Positions 1-10,191 of a DNA stretch of 64,000 bases are shown in pieces. This DNA comes from Augochlora pura. Lineage: Eukaryota > Arthropoda > Insecta > Hymenoptera > Halictidae. The notes under the pieces are model-generated. The model saw only the letters and a list, made by a program, of their open reading frames with translations, had not been told where the DNA came from and made no database searches. The stretch is taken from assembly GCF_028453695.1 (NCBI RefSeq), contig NC_135777.1, positions 8,049,714-8,113,713 of the forward strand, given 5' to 3'. The translations under genes and the position numbers were made by a program. Position 1 is the stretch's first letter, and each line of letters opens with the position of its first letter.

Positions 1-239
1 TAAATAACGCCTTGTAATTGCAATGGATGACCTGAGATGACACCCACGGAAGACGTATATAGGGTCAGTCGACGACGCAGAATTAGGACACGAAGCAAAC
101 CGGGACAGACGCAACAAATTCTTAGACAAAGTATGTCGAACTTTACAATCATTTTGTTTTTGACTGCGAATTTGATATAGTTTGTAGCACAAACGAGTAG
201 TTACGATTTAAAATCGTAGGGGGATTGGAATATATAATA
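1..239. other. Unassigned AT-rich sequence
   Basis: No open frame, repeat or RNA gene is recognisable here. A short, more GC-rich stretch lies around 30-120. Confidence 0.4.
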
Positions 240-430
240 CAAATATAATTCATATAGAATTATCTTAAATTGTAAATAATATAAATACAACTTACATGCA
301 ATTATATACAATTATATAATTTACATACAGTTATCTTATTTTGTATATAATACAAAGGTAATTTACATACAGTTATCTTATTTTGTATATAATACAAATA
401 TAATTTACATGCAATTATATGGAATTACGT
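240..430. repeat. 42-bp AT-rich minisatellite
   Basis: A unit beginning TAATTTACATACAGTTATCT recurs at 317, 359 and (diverged) 401, an exact 42-bp spacing. The sequence upstream from about 240 holds a degenerate earlier copy. It is non-coding and AT-rich. Confidence 0.7.
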
Positions 431-449
431 TTTCCATTAATTACGATTT

Positions 450-693
450 TTAACACTTTACCGACCTGAAGCCTATAAATCGGCTTTTTAGCCCGATCGG
501 TAGCTTGCGAATCGGTTATCATAGCAACCAATAATTTACTATCTATTATTGAGATATTATTATATAATTTTTCAAATATCATCTTTCGCGATGGATAAAA
601 TAGATAAATTAGGTCAAATAAATATTTTTTAATGCTAATGCTATGAAACTATAAAAATGTTTACGGCTGAATGACCAGTCCATAATTTGTTAA
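450..693 (+). mobile_element. TTAA MITE, family C (copy C1)
   Basis: A non-autonomous element bounded by TTAA at 450-453 and at 690-693. The left end reads CACTTTACCGACC, followed by a subterminal CCGATCGGTAGC motif and a GAATCGGTT motif. The right end (GAATGACCAGTCCATAATTTG) is a decayed inverted match. Related copies are at 4095, 32781, 34575 and 36627, and the last has the cleanest ends. TTAA target duplications point to a piggyBac-like transposase acting in trans. No coding capacity is seen. Its right TTAA is shared with the next element. Confidence 0.65.
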
Positions 694-925
694 AATCCCT
701 TGCCGTGTTTTAACAAGTCTGACTTGTGATAGAGATTTCTAAAAACAAGCCGTTAGGTATGAATGTTGTACTGTTCTTTTAATGCGAAATCAAATTCTGT
801 TCTCTTGTCGCTAATATTTAAACATACGATCAAATGTAAATATACAATAAATGTAAAGTTTTTTTTCTGCTAGGAAATTATTGCTATCGAAAAAGCTCTA
901 AGCATTCTAAGCATAAAAAACAGGA
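690..925 (+). mobile_element. TTAA MITE, family B (copy B1)
   Basis: Starts directly at the TTAA shared with copy C1. The left end contains CCCTTGCCGTG followed by an imperfect palindrome, AAGTCTGACTTGT. The body aligns by eye with copy B2 at 1451-1687: both carry a TCTTGTC...ATATTTAA block, then a TTTTTTTCT.CTA.GAAATTA block. The right end is decayed and its limit is approximate. Non-coding. Confidence 0.6.
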
Positions 926-1450
926 CGCGAGTGTTGTTGAAAGCATTTTATAAATATTGATATAACAAAGAAAAAAAGTTCATAAATGATTCTTGCGTTC
1001 AAATGAATTTTCAGACGACAATGTTTTATTAACAATGTTTATATTTGCATTACACATGTTACATTAACCTTTCACATTGTAAGAAAATCTTTTATAAAAA
1101 ACGAAATATGTACAAAGTTCTCCTGCTTTAACTTTACTTAATAGTTAATCAGAAATACACGGTGATAATAAAAACCAGCATGAATCTCTTTCTGTAATTT
1201 CTGATATTTAACGAGCGTCGATTTAGTGGTAATTTATTCTCTGGTCAAATATTTAATTAACCCTGATAAAGGAGGCGACATTGAATATTAAAATACTTTA
1301 ATAGTTAATACAAAACTGTTCGTGCGTCGCATCGCACGTTGAGAGTTACACACTTAAACTAGAGATCTTAAAGATACATTGCATGCGCGATCGAACGCCT
1401 CGATCGCTCAATAGCGCGCGCAGTTTAAATGAGCGTGACAAACGTCTTAC
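926..1450. other. Unassigned AT-rich sequence
   Basis: Nothing specific is seen apart from a small CpG-rich patch around 1380-1430. There is no frame longer than about 60 codons. Confidence 0.4.
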
Positions 1451-1687
1451 AAACCCCTTGCCGTACATTAACGAGTCATACTCGTGATGGCGATATTTAT
1501 TAATAAGCTGTTAGTTATGAATATTCAAGCGTGCTTTTAAGAAAGATTCAAATTTTATTCTCTTGTCACCAATATTTAAGCATTCGACTAGACCTAAGTA
1601 CGCAATGATTATAAAATTCCTTTTTCTTCTAAGAAATTAGTACGATCGAAAACTGCTAATCATAGTAGTTAAATAGGAGAGGGTTAA
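1451..1687 (+). mobile_element. TTAA MITE, family B (copy B2)
   Basis: The left end is CCCCTTGCCGTAC, followed by the imperfect palindrome ACGAGTCATACTCGT. The right end is GAGAGGG followed by TTAA at 1684-1687. The left TTAA is decayed. It is similar over its full length to B1 and to the two halves of B3 (19869-20328). Non-coding. Confidence 0.65.
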
Positions 1688-1829
1688 ATCAGGAGACTTC
1701 ATTCGCTTTAATTATGTCATATAAAATCGATAAACAAGCATTTCAGTTGTCGTCTTCGTTCCTAAACCAAGAACTGGGTTAAGTTGTTTTTGCGCTCGAT
1801 GCCTGAATTGCACTTTGATATTTCTGATT

Positions 1830-2360
1830 GAGCAGTGTCGGATGGCGGGTCGTTTTGCGGGGACCGAGTTCGATGGAATCTTCTTTTGGCGCGTGGCGTC
1901 GAGAGGACGGTTGCCGCGACGCGACGCGACGCGTAACGAAAAAAAACGAGAAAGAAAAATGTCGTCGAATCGGCGTCGCGCGATGCTATCGATGCGGAAG
2001 AGGTCGAGCCGAATGAAAGTAAAAATGAAGCGTGGGCCGTGGCTTAATTGGTCGGCATCGCAATTGTCTCATGCGCGGTCGGACGGCGAGGAACTTTCTT
2101 GCCTGCCCAACCTCTTCCGCTCGCGTATTTTTTTCAGCGCGGGTGAAAACACGTCCTGCTCTTCCCACACGAATCCGTCTGCCGGGTAATTATGTTCGAT
2201 GATCTCTTTTATTCGGCCGGCTCCACGCGAAATTCATTTCGGAGCTGCTCGCGTCACCACCCGTCGTTGCAAATTCTTTACGGTGGCTCGAATACTGCTT
2301 CGGCAACGAACGATCCCCTTTGCACGTAAAACTATTGCAATTTTCACTAAGCATCGATCA
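1830..2360. other. CpG-rich patch without a recognisable gene
   Basis: GC content rises sharply, with many CG dinucleotides and a GCGACGCGACGCGACGCG run near 1915-1935. Open frames up to 124 codons occur on both strands and overlap, as expected when stop codons are rare in GC-rich DNA. None has a recognisable domain. It could be regulatory DNA, an exon of an unrecognised gene, or a decayed element. Confidence 0.35.
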
Positions 2361-2970
2361 TGCGATCAATCTCGAGTGACCAGTACTTTTGCGATCATTC
2401 AGTTTTCTTATTTTAAATGTGTTGGATGGCATTTTTGCTGAAAAACCATTAAATCATTAACGTCATAGAAAGTATAACTTTAATCTTATTGTAATTGTAA
2501 TTTTTATTATTGAAATTATAATATCAATTTTATTGAAATTACATACAATTTTATAGGAATTATTTCGAATTTTATAGAAATTATATACAATTAAAAAGAA
2601 TAATGCAGGATTTTATAAAACCAGTTATCTATGCCATGGATGACCACTCCCTAGTAAATAAATACTTCCTCTATTATGTAATAAAAAGCTAACGTCTACC
2701 ATAATCTTTTCATATCAAAGTTGATACAGTTATTCGGCAAATATTATTCAATTTGATTAAGTATTCATTCTTCGATCGTTTTACACTTTTAAAACCGCGT
2801 AGATATCAAAAGAATTATGATTATATTGAGAGATGTGTATGATTCCGGTGGGATGAGAAGTTTTTAGTTTTAATAAACAGACAGTTCAACTGTTTATTCA
2901 TTGGATAGGCTACTCTAAATTTGAGCATTTCCTTCAGGAACTTCGCGCTCGGCCGTACGTACGTAAAAAT
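2361..2970. other. Unassigned AT-rich sequence
   Basis: Positions 2490-2600 hold loosely repeated GAAATTATA/ATACAATTT words, a degenerate simple repeat. Nothing else is recognised. Confidence 0.4.
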
Positions 2971-3016
2971 TTTGCAAACTAAAAGTTATCCTCGTTGACG
3001 AGGAATAGTTTGCAAA
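2971..3016. repeat. Short hairpin
   Basis: TTTGCAAACTA...TCCTCG, a four-base loop TTGA, then CGAGGA...TAGTTTGCAAA forms an imperfect stem-loop of about 18-22 bp. Too short to assign. It may be the core of a decayed palindromic element. Confidence 0.5.
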
Positions 3017-4094
3017 TCATGCTTTATTTTCTATGTATCCACAAGATGCTATATTAAGGAATAAAAGTGTGATTTAGGTAATACAATCTGCTTCTTTTAT
3101 TACAGGCTTATTTTAAGACAAGAAATAACAAATTCATTGAAATTTCTATAATAGTTACCAATATTTTACAGAGGACATCAAAGTTGAATCAACGCTTTTA
3201 AAATAGTTTTGTTTTTTAAAAACTGATCTAAACGACTTGAATATTTTTGTAAATGTTAGAGGGGCTGGTTCACTGTACGATGACTGAAATTCTTATTTTT
3301 GTTAATATTTCCTACGATATAATCGAATTGAAAAGATGACACAATGGAATAATTCGCTAGTCGGAGATGACACATACAAATGAAAATATTTGTGCGTTAA
3401 GGGATTAATCGCGTTACCTAGAATGGTGTTTCGCAATTCCGTTTGTCAATAGATTTTAATTGACTGCTGTCTCTCATTATCGTAGCAGTTTCTTATTGTT
3501 GCTGGGTTCAGTCTCGTATCCAGGTTAATTAGAAGTTAACTATAGCACTATTCTGGCCATTGTGCACGCCGTCTGAAACACATCGCGCGACTGCGAAGAA
3601 TATGTGCATACGTTGCATTATTCATATACAGAACATTCAATATATTACTGGAATCTAGAAAATGTGAGTAAAATTCAATTTAAATCTAACACGATAATTA
3701 TGTCAACTATTAATATTTTCAGCATTTCTCAATAATTTAAAATCTTTAAAATATCGTTTACTGTCGCGACGTTTGTACATATCTAAACATAATTTGTTGA
3801 AGAATTTCAAATTAGCAACAAAGTTTACCGAAATGGCCAAAATTGCGTGTACTGATAATTTATTCAATAAATTTTGTTTTCTCAAATATGCATGACGGAG
3901 ATAATCCATAACAATTTGAATAAATATATTCTTGTTATTTTTATGAGACAACATGAAACAAAACAAAAAATTTTTTTACACTTTGTGCAAAATAAAAATT
4001 TGCCAAGTCGACTGTAAGAAACAGAAATTAAATAAAAATTGATTGTTTCTGTTAATAACAACAATACTACAACGAAGTTAAAATTCATAAATTT
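3017..4094. other. Unassigned AT-rich sequence with a family F end
   Basis: Around 3380-3408 the sequence AAATATTTGTGCGTTAAGGG followed by ATTAA matches, in reverse, the end of the TTAA family F element at 17551. The remainder shows no coding or repeat signal that I can support. Confidence 0.35.
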
Positions 4095-4329
4095 TTTACC
4101 GACCGGTCATTTGGCGGTAAACATACTTATATTTTCATAACATTAGCAATACACGGTATTTATTTCATTTTATTTATTTTATTCGTCGCGGAAGGTATCC
4201 AATATCTAAAAGATTTTATAATGATATCTTGAAATTAGATAATAAATAATTGATTGTCCTGACAACCGATTCACAGACTATCGATCGGAGGAAAGTCGAT
4301 TTATAGGCTACTGGTAGTTAAATTGTTAA
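4095..4329 (-). mobile_element. TTAA MITE, family C (copy C2)
   Basis: A reverse-oriented copy. It opens with TTACCGACCGGTCATTTGGC and closes with TTATAGGCTACTGGTAG before TTAA at 4326-4329. Inside are the reversed family C landmarks: CGCGGAAGGTATCCAATAT and AACCGATTCACAGACTA. Non-coding and moderately decayed. Confidence 0.65.
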
Positions 4330-4796
4330 GTTTTACCATTGTTCTCACAGTTTGACACTGTAGTTATTCATTTTTATCACAAACGTATTGCAGCTATTCA
4401 CTTTTGTTATAAAAAAATACCGCAGCCCAGTCATCGATTAAATGCATACCTGCCAAATTGTTTTTTAATTGTATATTTCACAAAAATGAATTTCCTAACG
4501 CGATTTCACCGACCTGTTTTTTACAAAAATGTTAACCCGTTCTTTATAATTACAAGGTGGTAGAGTGACTCGAACGGCTTATTGTGGAAATAATACGTAT
4601 CATTACCATTGAAAGAAAGTAATGAAACCAACATCGAATGCCATCGACTGAAATAATTAATTCGTTCGCTTATCGTTCCAGCTGCGTCGATGTTATATAT
4701 CATCGGCACGTTATTATATATTGCTATATAAACGTGCTTTCACCAACAAAACTTGCAAATCAAAAACGATTTAACGAACATCGGATCTACTAATTA
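4330..4796. other. Unassigned sequence
   Basis: No recognisable gene, repeat or RNA. Short frames only. Confidence 0.4.
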
Positions 4797-4924
4797 TTAG
4801 GTTGGTCAAAAATTAATATCGGTTTTCGAACTTTCGAACTTTGACGCATATTTTGGGATAACAATTCACTTTATTCTGTTTACCTTCCAATATCATTTTA
4901 CAGTGCAGATGTCGTGCTGCATGC
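4797..4924 (+). mobile_element. Solo 5' end of a mariner element
   Basis: About 128 bp starting TTAGGTTGGTCAAAAATTAA after a TA dinucleotide. It is nearly identical to the 5' end of the mariner at 5260, sharing ATCGGTTTTCGAACTTTCGA and the following block up to the word GTGCTGCATGC. Similarity stops at about 4924, so only the terminal repeat and 5' leader remain. It is in the same orientation as the larger copy 335 bp downstream. Confidence 0.75.
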
Positions 4925-5259
4925 AACAAGAGCACGTTCAGTGATGAATGTGAATTCAATGATGAAATATATAGAATAAAATAAAACGGAAATAATTGTA
5001 AGGTTATAACTCGATTAATCCTCTGATTTCAAAAGTTTGCGATCTAAACTATGCGGACGAGAAATAACATTCCACGCCTACGCAATAAAATCTGAAAGAA
5101 TTGAAAAGAAAGAAATTTATCATATAAATCCAACATTGAATTTTCATTGGCTTTCCTTGATGACTACGCAGCCGATAACTTACTCTCCTACACCGAGGAG
5201 AGTAAACCCGCACGTGACCGATAAATGTCAGAGCAAGAACATAACATACTCAAGAAATA
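4925..5259. other. Spacer between two mariner relics
   Basis: No gene or repeat is recognised between the solo mariner end and the next mariner copy. Confidence 0.4.
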
Positions 5260-6169
5260 TTAGGTCGGTAAGAAATTAATATCGGTTTTCGAACTTTCGA
5301 ACTTTGACGCATGTTTTGGGATAACTTTATTCTGTTTACCCTCCAATGTCATTTTACAGAGCAGATGTCATGCTGCATGCCGATAGGTATGCTTTTGTTT
5401 TTACTGTTAATTTGTGGTCACTCCAAGTTCTTAACTTCGCAATGGATACCAAGCAAGTTCGTGTAATATTCTTATATTAATATAAACTGGGTCATAAAGC
5501 TGCAATTGCGACTCGTAATATCAACAGTGCATTTGGAGAAGATGTACCCACGGTGCGAGGTTGGTTCAAAAAATTTGAAGTGGAGACAAGAGCCTCGAAG
5601 ATGAAGATGGTCGTGGACGTTCTTCTCTCGTCTACAATGACCAACTGAAGGCACTAGTTAAAGGTGATCCACGAACTAGGGTTCGACAACTTGCACAGAA
5701 GTTTTATGTAAGCCATCCAATAGTTGTCGACCACCTACCTGAGACAACTAGGAAAGTCAAAGAAGCTCGACAAATGAGTTAAGCGTAGACCAAAAGAATC
5801 GTCGATCGACCACACGTCGCACAGTTAACGCTACAAAAGTTGAATGAATTGGGATATGAAACCCTGCCCCATCCAGCATATTCCCTAAATCTGTCGCCAA
5901 CCGATTACCACTTCTTCAAACATCTCGACCACTGCTTGCAAGGGAACATATTTACCAACCAAGCTGCTGCTGAAAGTGCGTTCGAAGAATTCATCAATTC
6001 CATAACAACAGAATTTTACGCTACTGGAATTAACAAACTGTCAATTTATTCGCAAAAATGTGTAGTTTGTAATGGATCTTATTTTGATTGAAAAAAACTT
6101 ATTCCGATTTTTGATATGTCGATTTAAAGATATAGTTTGGAAACCGACATTATTTTCCTACCAACCTAA
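5260..6169 (+). mobile_element. Internally deleted mariner element
   Basis: A 910-bp mariner flanked on both sides by TA (5258-5259 and 6170-6171). The left end TTAGGTCGGTAAGAAATTAA and the right end read in reverse, TTAGGTTGGTAGGAAAATAA, form the terminal inverted repeat. Full mariners are about 1.3 kb, so some 400 bp are missing. The deletion removed the middle of the transposase gene. The type of mariner (WFKKF, SPTDYHFF and CNGSYFD signatures) is widespread in invertebrates. Confidence 0.9.
5442..6091 (+). pseudogene. Mariner transposase pseudogene, catalytic core deleted
   Basis: The ATG at 5442 begins MDTKQVRVIFLY, a typical mariner N-terminus, and is followed after a stop by GHKAAIATRNINSAFGED and VRGWFKKF of the helix-turn-helix region. 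A frameshift near 5580 moves the reading to LEDEDGRGR. After KVKKLDK at about 5770 the sequence jumps to RPHVAQLTLQKLNELGYE, so the first two catalytic aspartates are lost. The C-terminus is well kept: LSPTDYHFF carries the third aspartate, and the frame ends CNGSYFD at the TGA closing at 6091. With the core gone it cannot encode an active transposase, although the ends could still be mobilised in trans. Confidence 0.85.
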
Positions 6170-6186
6170 TAATTGAAGATAGGGGT

Positions 6187-6366
6187 TGTCACGGAACCGT
6201 TGTGTCGACGGACAGTGGACAGTTGGGATCGACCCGCCGACCGATCAACTCGTGTCGTCACAAGGAATTGTATTGTACTAGATATTCTGTACGCAATTGC
6301 AAATAGTGTAGACTACGAATAAAATGCCGCGTCGTATAACGCGCTGAGCCAACGGGGTTTGCAACA
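6187..6366 (+). mobile_element. Possible short solo LTR
   Basis: A 180-bp stretch begins TGTCACGGAACCG and ends TTTGCAACA, with an AATAAA at about 6319. That is LTR-like architecture (TG...CA ends, internal polyadenylation signal). I do not see a convincing target-site duplication, so this is tentative. Confidence 0.25.
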
Positions 6367-6533
6367 GTATTATGAAGACTTTACTGGCTTTTTCTATTTT
6401 AATTTTAACGTTATCACAGAAGTTTAATAAGAGATCTAAAAACTCACTGCAGTTCAATCTTCTGTGATTCGACTGTAAAGACTTGTAAATGTAACAGTTA
6501 TTTATCCAACCAACTATTCATCTTTAACCTCTT

Positions 6534-6793
6534 TAGGGATGAATTTTTATAATAGGGAACAATCCATTTAATTGTTTCTTTTTTATTTATCATCCATCTA
6601 ATCTCATTCGATGAGCACTTTTTGGTATCGCTGAGAGATTTTGTAGCGAATAGTTTCTCAACTGGTTCTAATTTTCTTTACACTTATAATAATTAATTTT
6701 AAGAAATAATGAGTAATAAGTAAAATAATAAATAAGTAATTTTAAGAAAACTAAACGTACGCATACGTGTGGCAGTATTCCAGAAGTGGTTAG
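6534..6793 (+). mobile_element. TTAA MITE, family D (copy D1)
   Basis: Starts TTAA CCTCTTTAGGGATGAA and ends near GCAGTATTCCAGAAGTGG with a decayed TTAG. The body is shared with D2 (7570) and, reversed, D3 (25653): ACAATCYATTTAATTGTTTC, CATTCGA and GAGAGATT blocks. A 50-60 bp AT-rich insertion near 6690-6745 makes this copy longer than the others. Non-coding. Confidence 0.7.
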
Positions 6794-6883
6794 TTAGACG
6801 AACAGATGAATTTAGAATGGCGAAATATTGATATCGGGTGCTCACGCAAGTCACCTACAATATAGCACTATCGTTACTATGCC

Positions 6884-7002
6884 AAGTTCAATACATTCCG
6901 ATTTGTAACCTGATCTGCGTAACCTAATAAAACCTATTTTTTTACAAATTAAGGCTTAAATTTCATTTAAGAATATCGTATACCGGCGATAGTGGTAATA
7001 AC
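6884..7002 (+). repeat. Dispersed repeat T, first half
   Basis: About 119 bp beginning AAGTTCAATACATTCCGATT and ending in GCGATAGTGGTAATA. It aligns throughout with 42585-42702. In that second copy the repeat continues after about 42 bp into a block that here appears only at 7798. The element type is unknown. Confidence 0.65.
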
Positions 7003-7569
7003 ATTGTTGTTGCGACGCGCATATGGTCGCCGCGTCTCACGTTTCCGTTTGGGTTTAGGCTGCGGTCGATTTGGTCAATGCCATTTTTGAGAGGCTGTAT
7101 AGTATCTATTCGACAAGTTTGTTAGTTTACGACTCTGGTACGACTTGCCTGGAAAAGTCAACGTGGCCGTACCGATCTCAGTGGCACTTGACGTAGTCTA
7201 AGCCCGCACGGGGCGCCAAGAGGGTTTCGACAATCTATTCCACGTAATTTCCACGCTGTACAATGGGTACCATTACCAACGGCGTCACCATCATCGTCTC
7301 AACCCCAATAGACTCTTTCTATTTAGTAGTCCTAATATTCCACTATTTTCTCGTAAATGGTGGAGGGGTTTCTTCTTGTTTACTTTTTTAGTGGACTGAT
7401 GAAATCTGACTAGAATCTTGTCATCCGTTGTTGTAATCACAAGTATTTTCTTTGCCACAGTTTTAAATATACCTAGTTATTGCAATCCACTGTTTCACAT
7501 CCTTTATATTATTCTGACACCTTCGCTAAATATTATGTTCACTCATATTATCACAAATATTATGTAACA
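7003..7569. other. Unassigned moderately GC-rich insertion-like segment
   Basis: This 567-bp stretch separates two halves of repeat T that are nearly adjacent in the other copy, so it may be an insertion. It contains no frame of note and no recognised terminal repeats. Confidence 0.3.
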
Positions 7570-7793
7570 TTAACCTCTCCAGGGATAAATTTTGATAGTA
7601 GGAAACAATCTATTTAATTGTTTCTTTTTTATTTGTCGTCCATCCAATTTCATTCGACGAGATCTTTTTTGTATTGCTGAGGGATTCAGTAGCAAATAGT
7701 TGTTCAACTGATTCTCATTTTCTTTACACTTAGAATAGTCGTAATTTAAAGAAAATTAAACGCACACATACGTGGCAGTATCTCGGAAGAGGT
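7570..7793 (+). mobile_element. TTAA MITE, family D (copy D2)
   Basis: TTAA at 7570-7573 is followed by CCTCTCCAGGGATAAATTTT. The right end is GGCAGTATCTCGGAAGAGG. It is similar over its whole length to D1 without D1's AT-rich insertion. Non-coding. Confidence 0.7.
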
Positions 7794-7797
7794 CAAA

Positions 7798-7863
7798 ACG
7801 TGTATTGAGAGGAAAAATTTGTGTACGAGAAATTGATAGAAGAATGAGGCGATCGCATAAAGA
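7798..7863 (+). repeat. Dispersed repeat T, second half
   Basis: The block ending GGCGATCGCATAAAG aligns with 42745-42810, where the ending is GACGATCGCATAAAG. It lies directly after MITE D2. Confidence 0.5.
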
Positions 7864-7928
7864 TTAAACAGGAAGAAAGAACTTTAACAATGCCCAAAGC
7901 ATTTCGGAACGTGATATAATAAATCTTA

Positions 7929-7968
7929 ATGGTGCCTTGGAGTGCACCATTCGAGTGCGAAGGGTTAA
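7929..7968 (-). repeat. Family A MITE end fragment
   Basis: About 35 bp ending CACCATTCGAGTGCGAAGGG before TTAA at 7965-7968. It matches the CGAGTGCAAAGGG end of the TTAA family A elements. The rest of the element is missing. Confidence 0.5.
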
Positions 7969-8520
7969 AAGATGAGAGCTTTTTATTTTGCGCCATTATT
8001 CCAAGTGATAACAAAATTGTAACAAAGTATTATCGGAAAGTTCTGTCTGTTCTTGATATGAAAAAAATGTTATACGCATTTATTAATGTTTATTGTAATG
8101 TATAATTTCTGTCTTTACTTATGCCCCCTGCCAGCGTGATTACAATTTATAAATATCATTTTTGAAGAATGTATGAAGAATGTGAACTTAAGATAACATC
8201 GTCGAATATAACTTTCCGGTAGATCTAATAGTTTAGTCGTTGTATAATATACTAGCCTTTCTTTATACCTGTTTTAAACAAATTATTCAGTTTAAACAAG
8301 TGTCTGAATATTAATAGGAGTCACTGTGTATAGAAAAGCAAATAAATCTCCGAGAGTTTCGAATTCTTCGAATGGTGAAAAAAAAAGAAATTCAACAAAC
8401 CTATCGCACGGAACCGCTTCTTCCATTAGTCCCAAGAACTATAGCCTTTTTTTCAACGCGGCATTGCACAACAGAGCAATTCTAAAAAAAGAAGAAAAAA
8501 CCACAACTACCGGTGTCAGT
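7969..8520. other. Unassigned sequence
   Basis: Mostly AT-rich. A 96-codon frame on the plus strand overlaps its end, but it is rich in Ser/Asn/Lys, has no recognisable domain, and I do not call it a gene. Confidence 0.35.
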
Positions 8521-9160
8521 CGGCGATTAACTGGATCGAAAGAGCGATGTTGTCCCGTTTCTGCCGGCGAGATGCACCGCACTAACAACCGTGTAGAGTT
8601 GTTCGGTTGCTTCTGAAAGGTGGCTATGAGGTTGGTCGTCCGTTCCAGCCTGTGTCCCCCGTTTGCCGCATGAGAGGTCGGTAGTTACGTTCGTCGATCG
8701 CGAAAAACACGGGACAGTTTTCTGACAGGACGTTACCGGGAACACGCGTGGCTCGTAACGACGCGACGCGACGCAAAGTACCGTTTCGAGCAGGGGAAAG
8801 CTGATCGCGGAATCGTAGTGAGTTCACCGGAAACCGGCGCGGCACGGCGCCGAACTTGCATGCGCATGCAGTTCGTAGCAGTCGTTGTTCGCGTGGCCGT
8901 CGGCTTTGCGCCGTGCGGGTCTTTACATAATGCGTAATTAACGGTTATGCTGGATGTGCGGCGCGTGTTGTAACGCGTTGCAAACGCGCGGTTGCGTTAC
9001 CTTTGCGATACCGAGCGAAGAGTTTGCTCGGCCGCGTGACGCGGATCGCCGCTAAAGAACAGCGAAATCGAGACTTTGGATAATTGCCGTCTGCTGAGAA
9101 AAAACAAACACGCGCGCGCGCATACGCGCAGAGACAGTGGAAGACCCACTTGTACACGAA
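8521..9160. other. CpG-rich patch without a recognisable gene
   Basis: About 640 bp of CG-rich sequence including a GACGCGACGCGACGC run at 8760 and an alternating CACGCGCGCGCGCATACGCG tract near 9108. Open frames occur on both strands with no family resemblance. A promoter-proximal or regulatory CpG region is possible, but nothing in the sequence proves it. Confidence 0.35.
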
Positions 9161-9524
9161 AGTATTCGAACGCTTACGCTTCTAACATTCAAATAACGAA
9201 ATATATGTGTTAAACTGATGTATATGTATAATATGATACATGTAACAAGTGTTTTAAGACTGCGTAAGCGAAGTTAGAAAATATTTCAACAATATAATAC
9301 CGTTTCTACTCTGACAATTAGGTTCACTAGCAATTAAACCAAGGGAAACAATGTTAAAAATTTCTGTTCCCTATTTTCATTATTAAGAATACAACAAAGT
9401 GGAGCGTAAGAAGTTTGAAACAAATAAATCGATAACACTTTGCCGTCCGCAAGTCTCGCAAAAATTTCTTCGCTTGGCACTAATTCAGATTATTTCACCT
9501 GTCGCCTTTATCGGGAAATTATAA
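9161..9524. other. Unassigned AT-rich sequence
   Basis: No gene or repeat is recognised. Confidence 0.4.
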
Positions 9525-10191
9525 ATTGTCAAGTTTTGTCAAGAATTGTACATTTTCGAAAAGCTCTCTGTACCGCATTCTTACGAAGATTTTGCATTTG
9601 CATGTTCACAAGGCTTAATTACTCAAGAACCTACTCAAGAAGTCTACTAATCATGTACATCGAATACAGTTCGTTAATTGGATTATGAAACAACAGCAAA
9701 CCGACGCTGATTTTTCGAACAAAATCATCTTCAGCGATGAGGCTCATTTTCAACTGGATGGCTCGGTTAATCGACAAAATTGTCGCATTTGGGGTTCAGA
9801 AAATCCACGAGTGATTGTTTAAATTAAAAAAACAAACGCATTCGCTACGGGTCATTGTTTGGTGGTGCGGATTTTGGACTGAATGAGTCATCCGACCATT
9901 CTTCTTCGAAAGTGCGGCTGCTCAGGCAATAACAGTTACTGGTAATCGCTATCGCGACAGAATAACCCAATTTTTCGTGGCAGACTTGCGAGATATGGAT
10001 GGGCACGACACGTGGTTTCAACGAGACGGTGCCACGTGCCACATAGTCCAAGAAACAATTCAATTGTTGCACGAGCGATTTCCTGGTCGTGTAATTTCCC
10101 GTTTTGTTGATCAGAATTAGCCACCTAGATCGTGCGATTTAACGTCGTTAGACTTTCTTGTTTAAATTTTTGTTTAACCAATTAACTGTGG
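9525..10191 (+). pseudogene. DD41D (rosa-like) mariner-family transposase, N-terminal and core part, broken
   Basis: Starts with the decayed remains of an upstream region (QELY, ILHLHVHKA, then RIQFVNWIMKQQQTDADF). The DDE core follows: IIFSDEAHFQLDG with the first aspartate, NCRIWGSENPRV, then after a frameshift VTVTGNRYRDRITQFF, TWFQRDGATCH with the second aspartate, RFPGRVISRF and SCDLTSLDF with the third. Forty-one codons separate the second and third aspartates, which is the spacing of the DD41D branch of Tc1/mariner transposons. Stops and at least two frameshifts make it non-functional. The reading ends where a TTAA element is inserted at 10192 and resumes at 10832. Confidence 0.8.
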
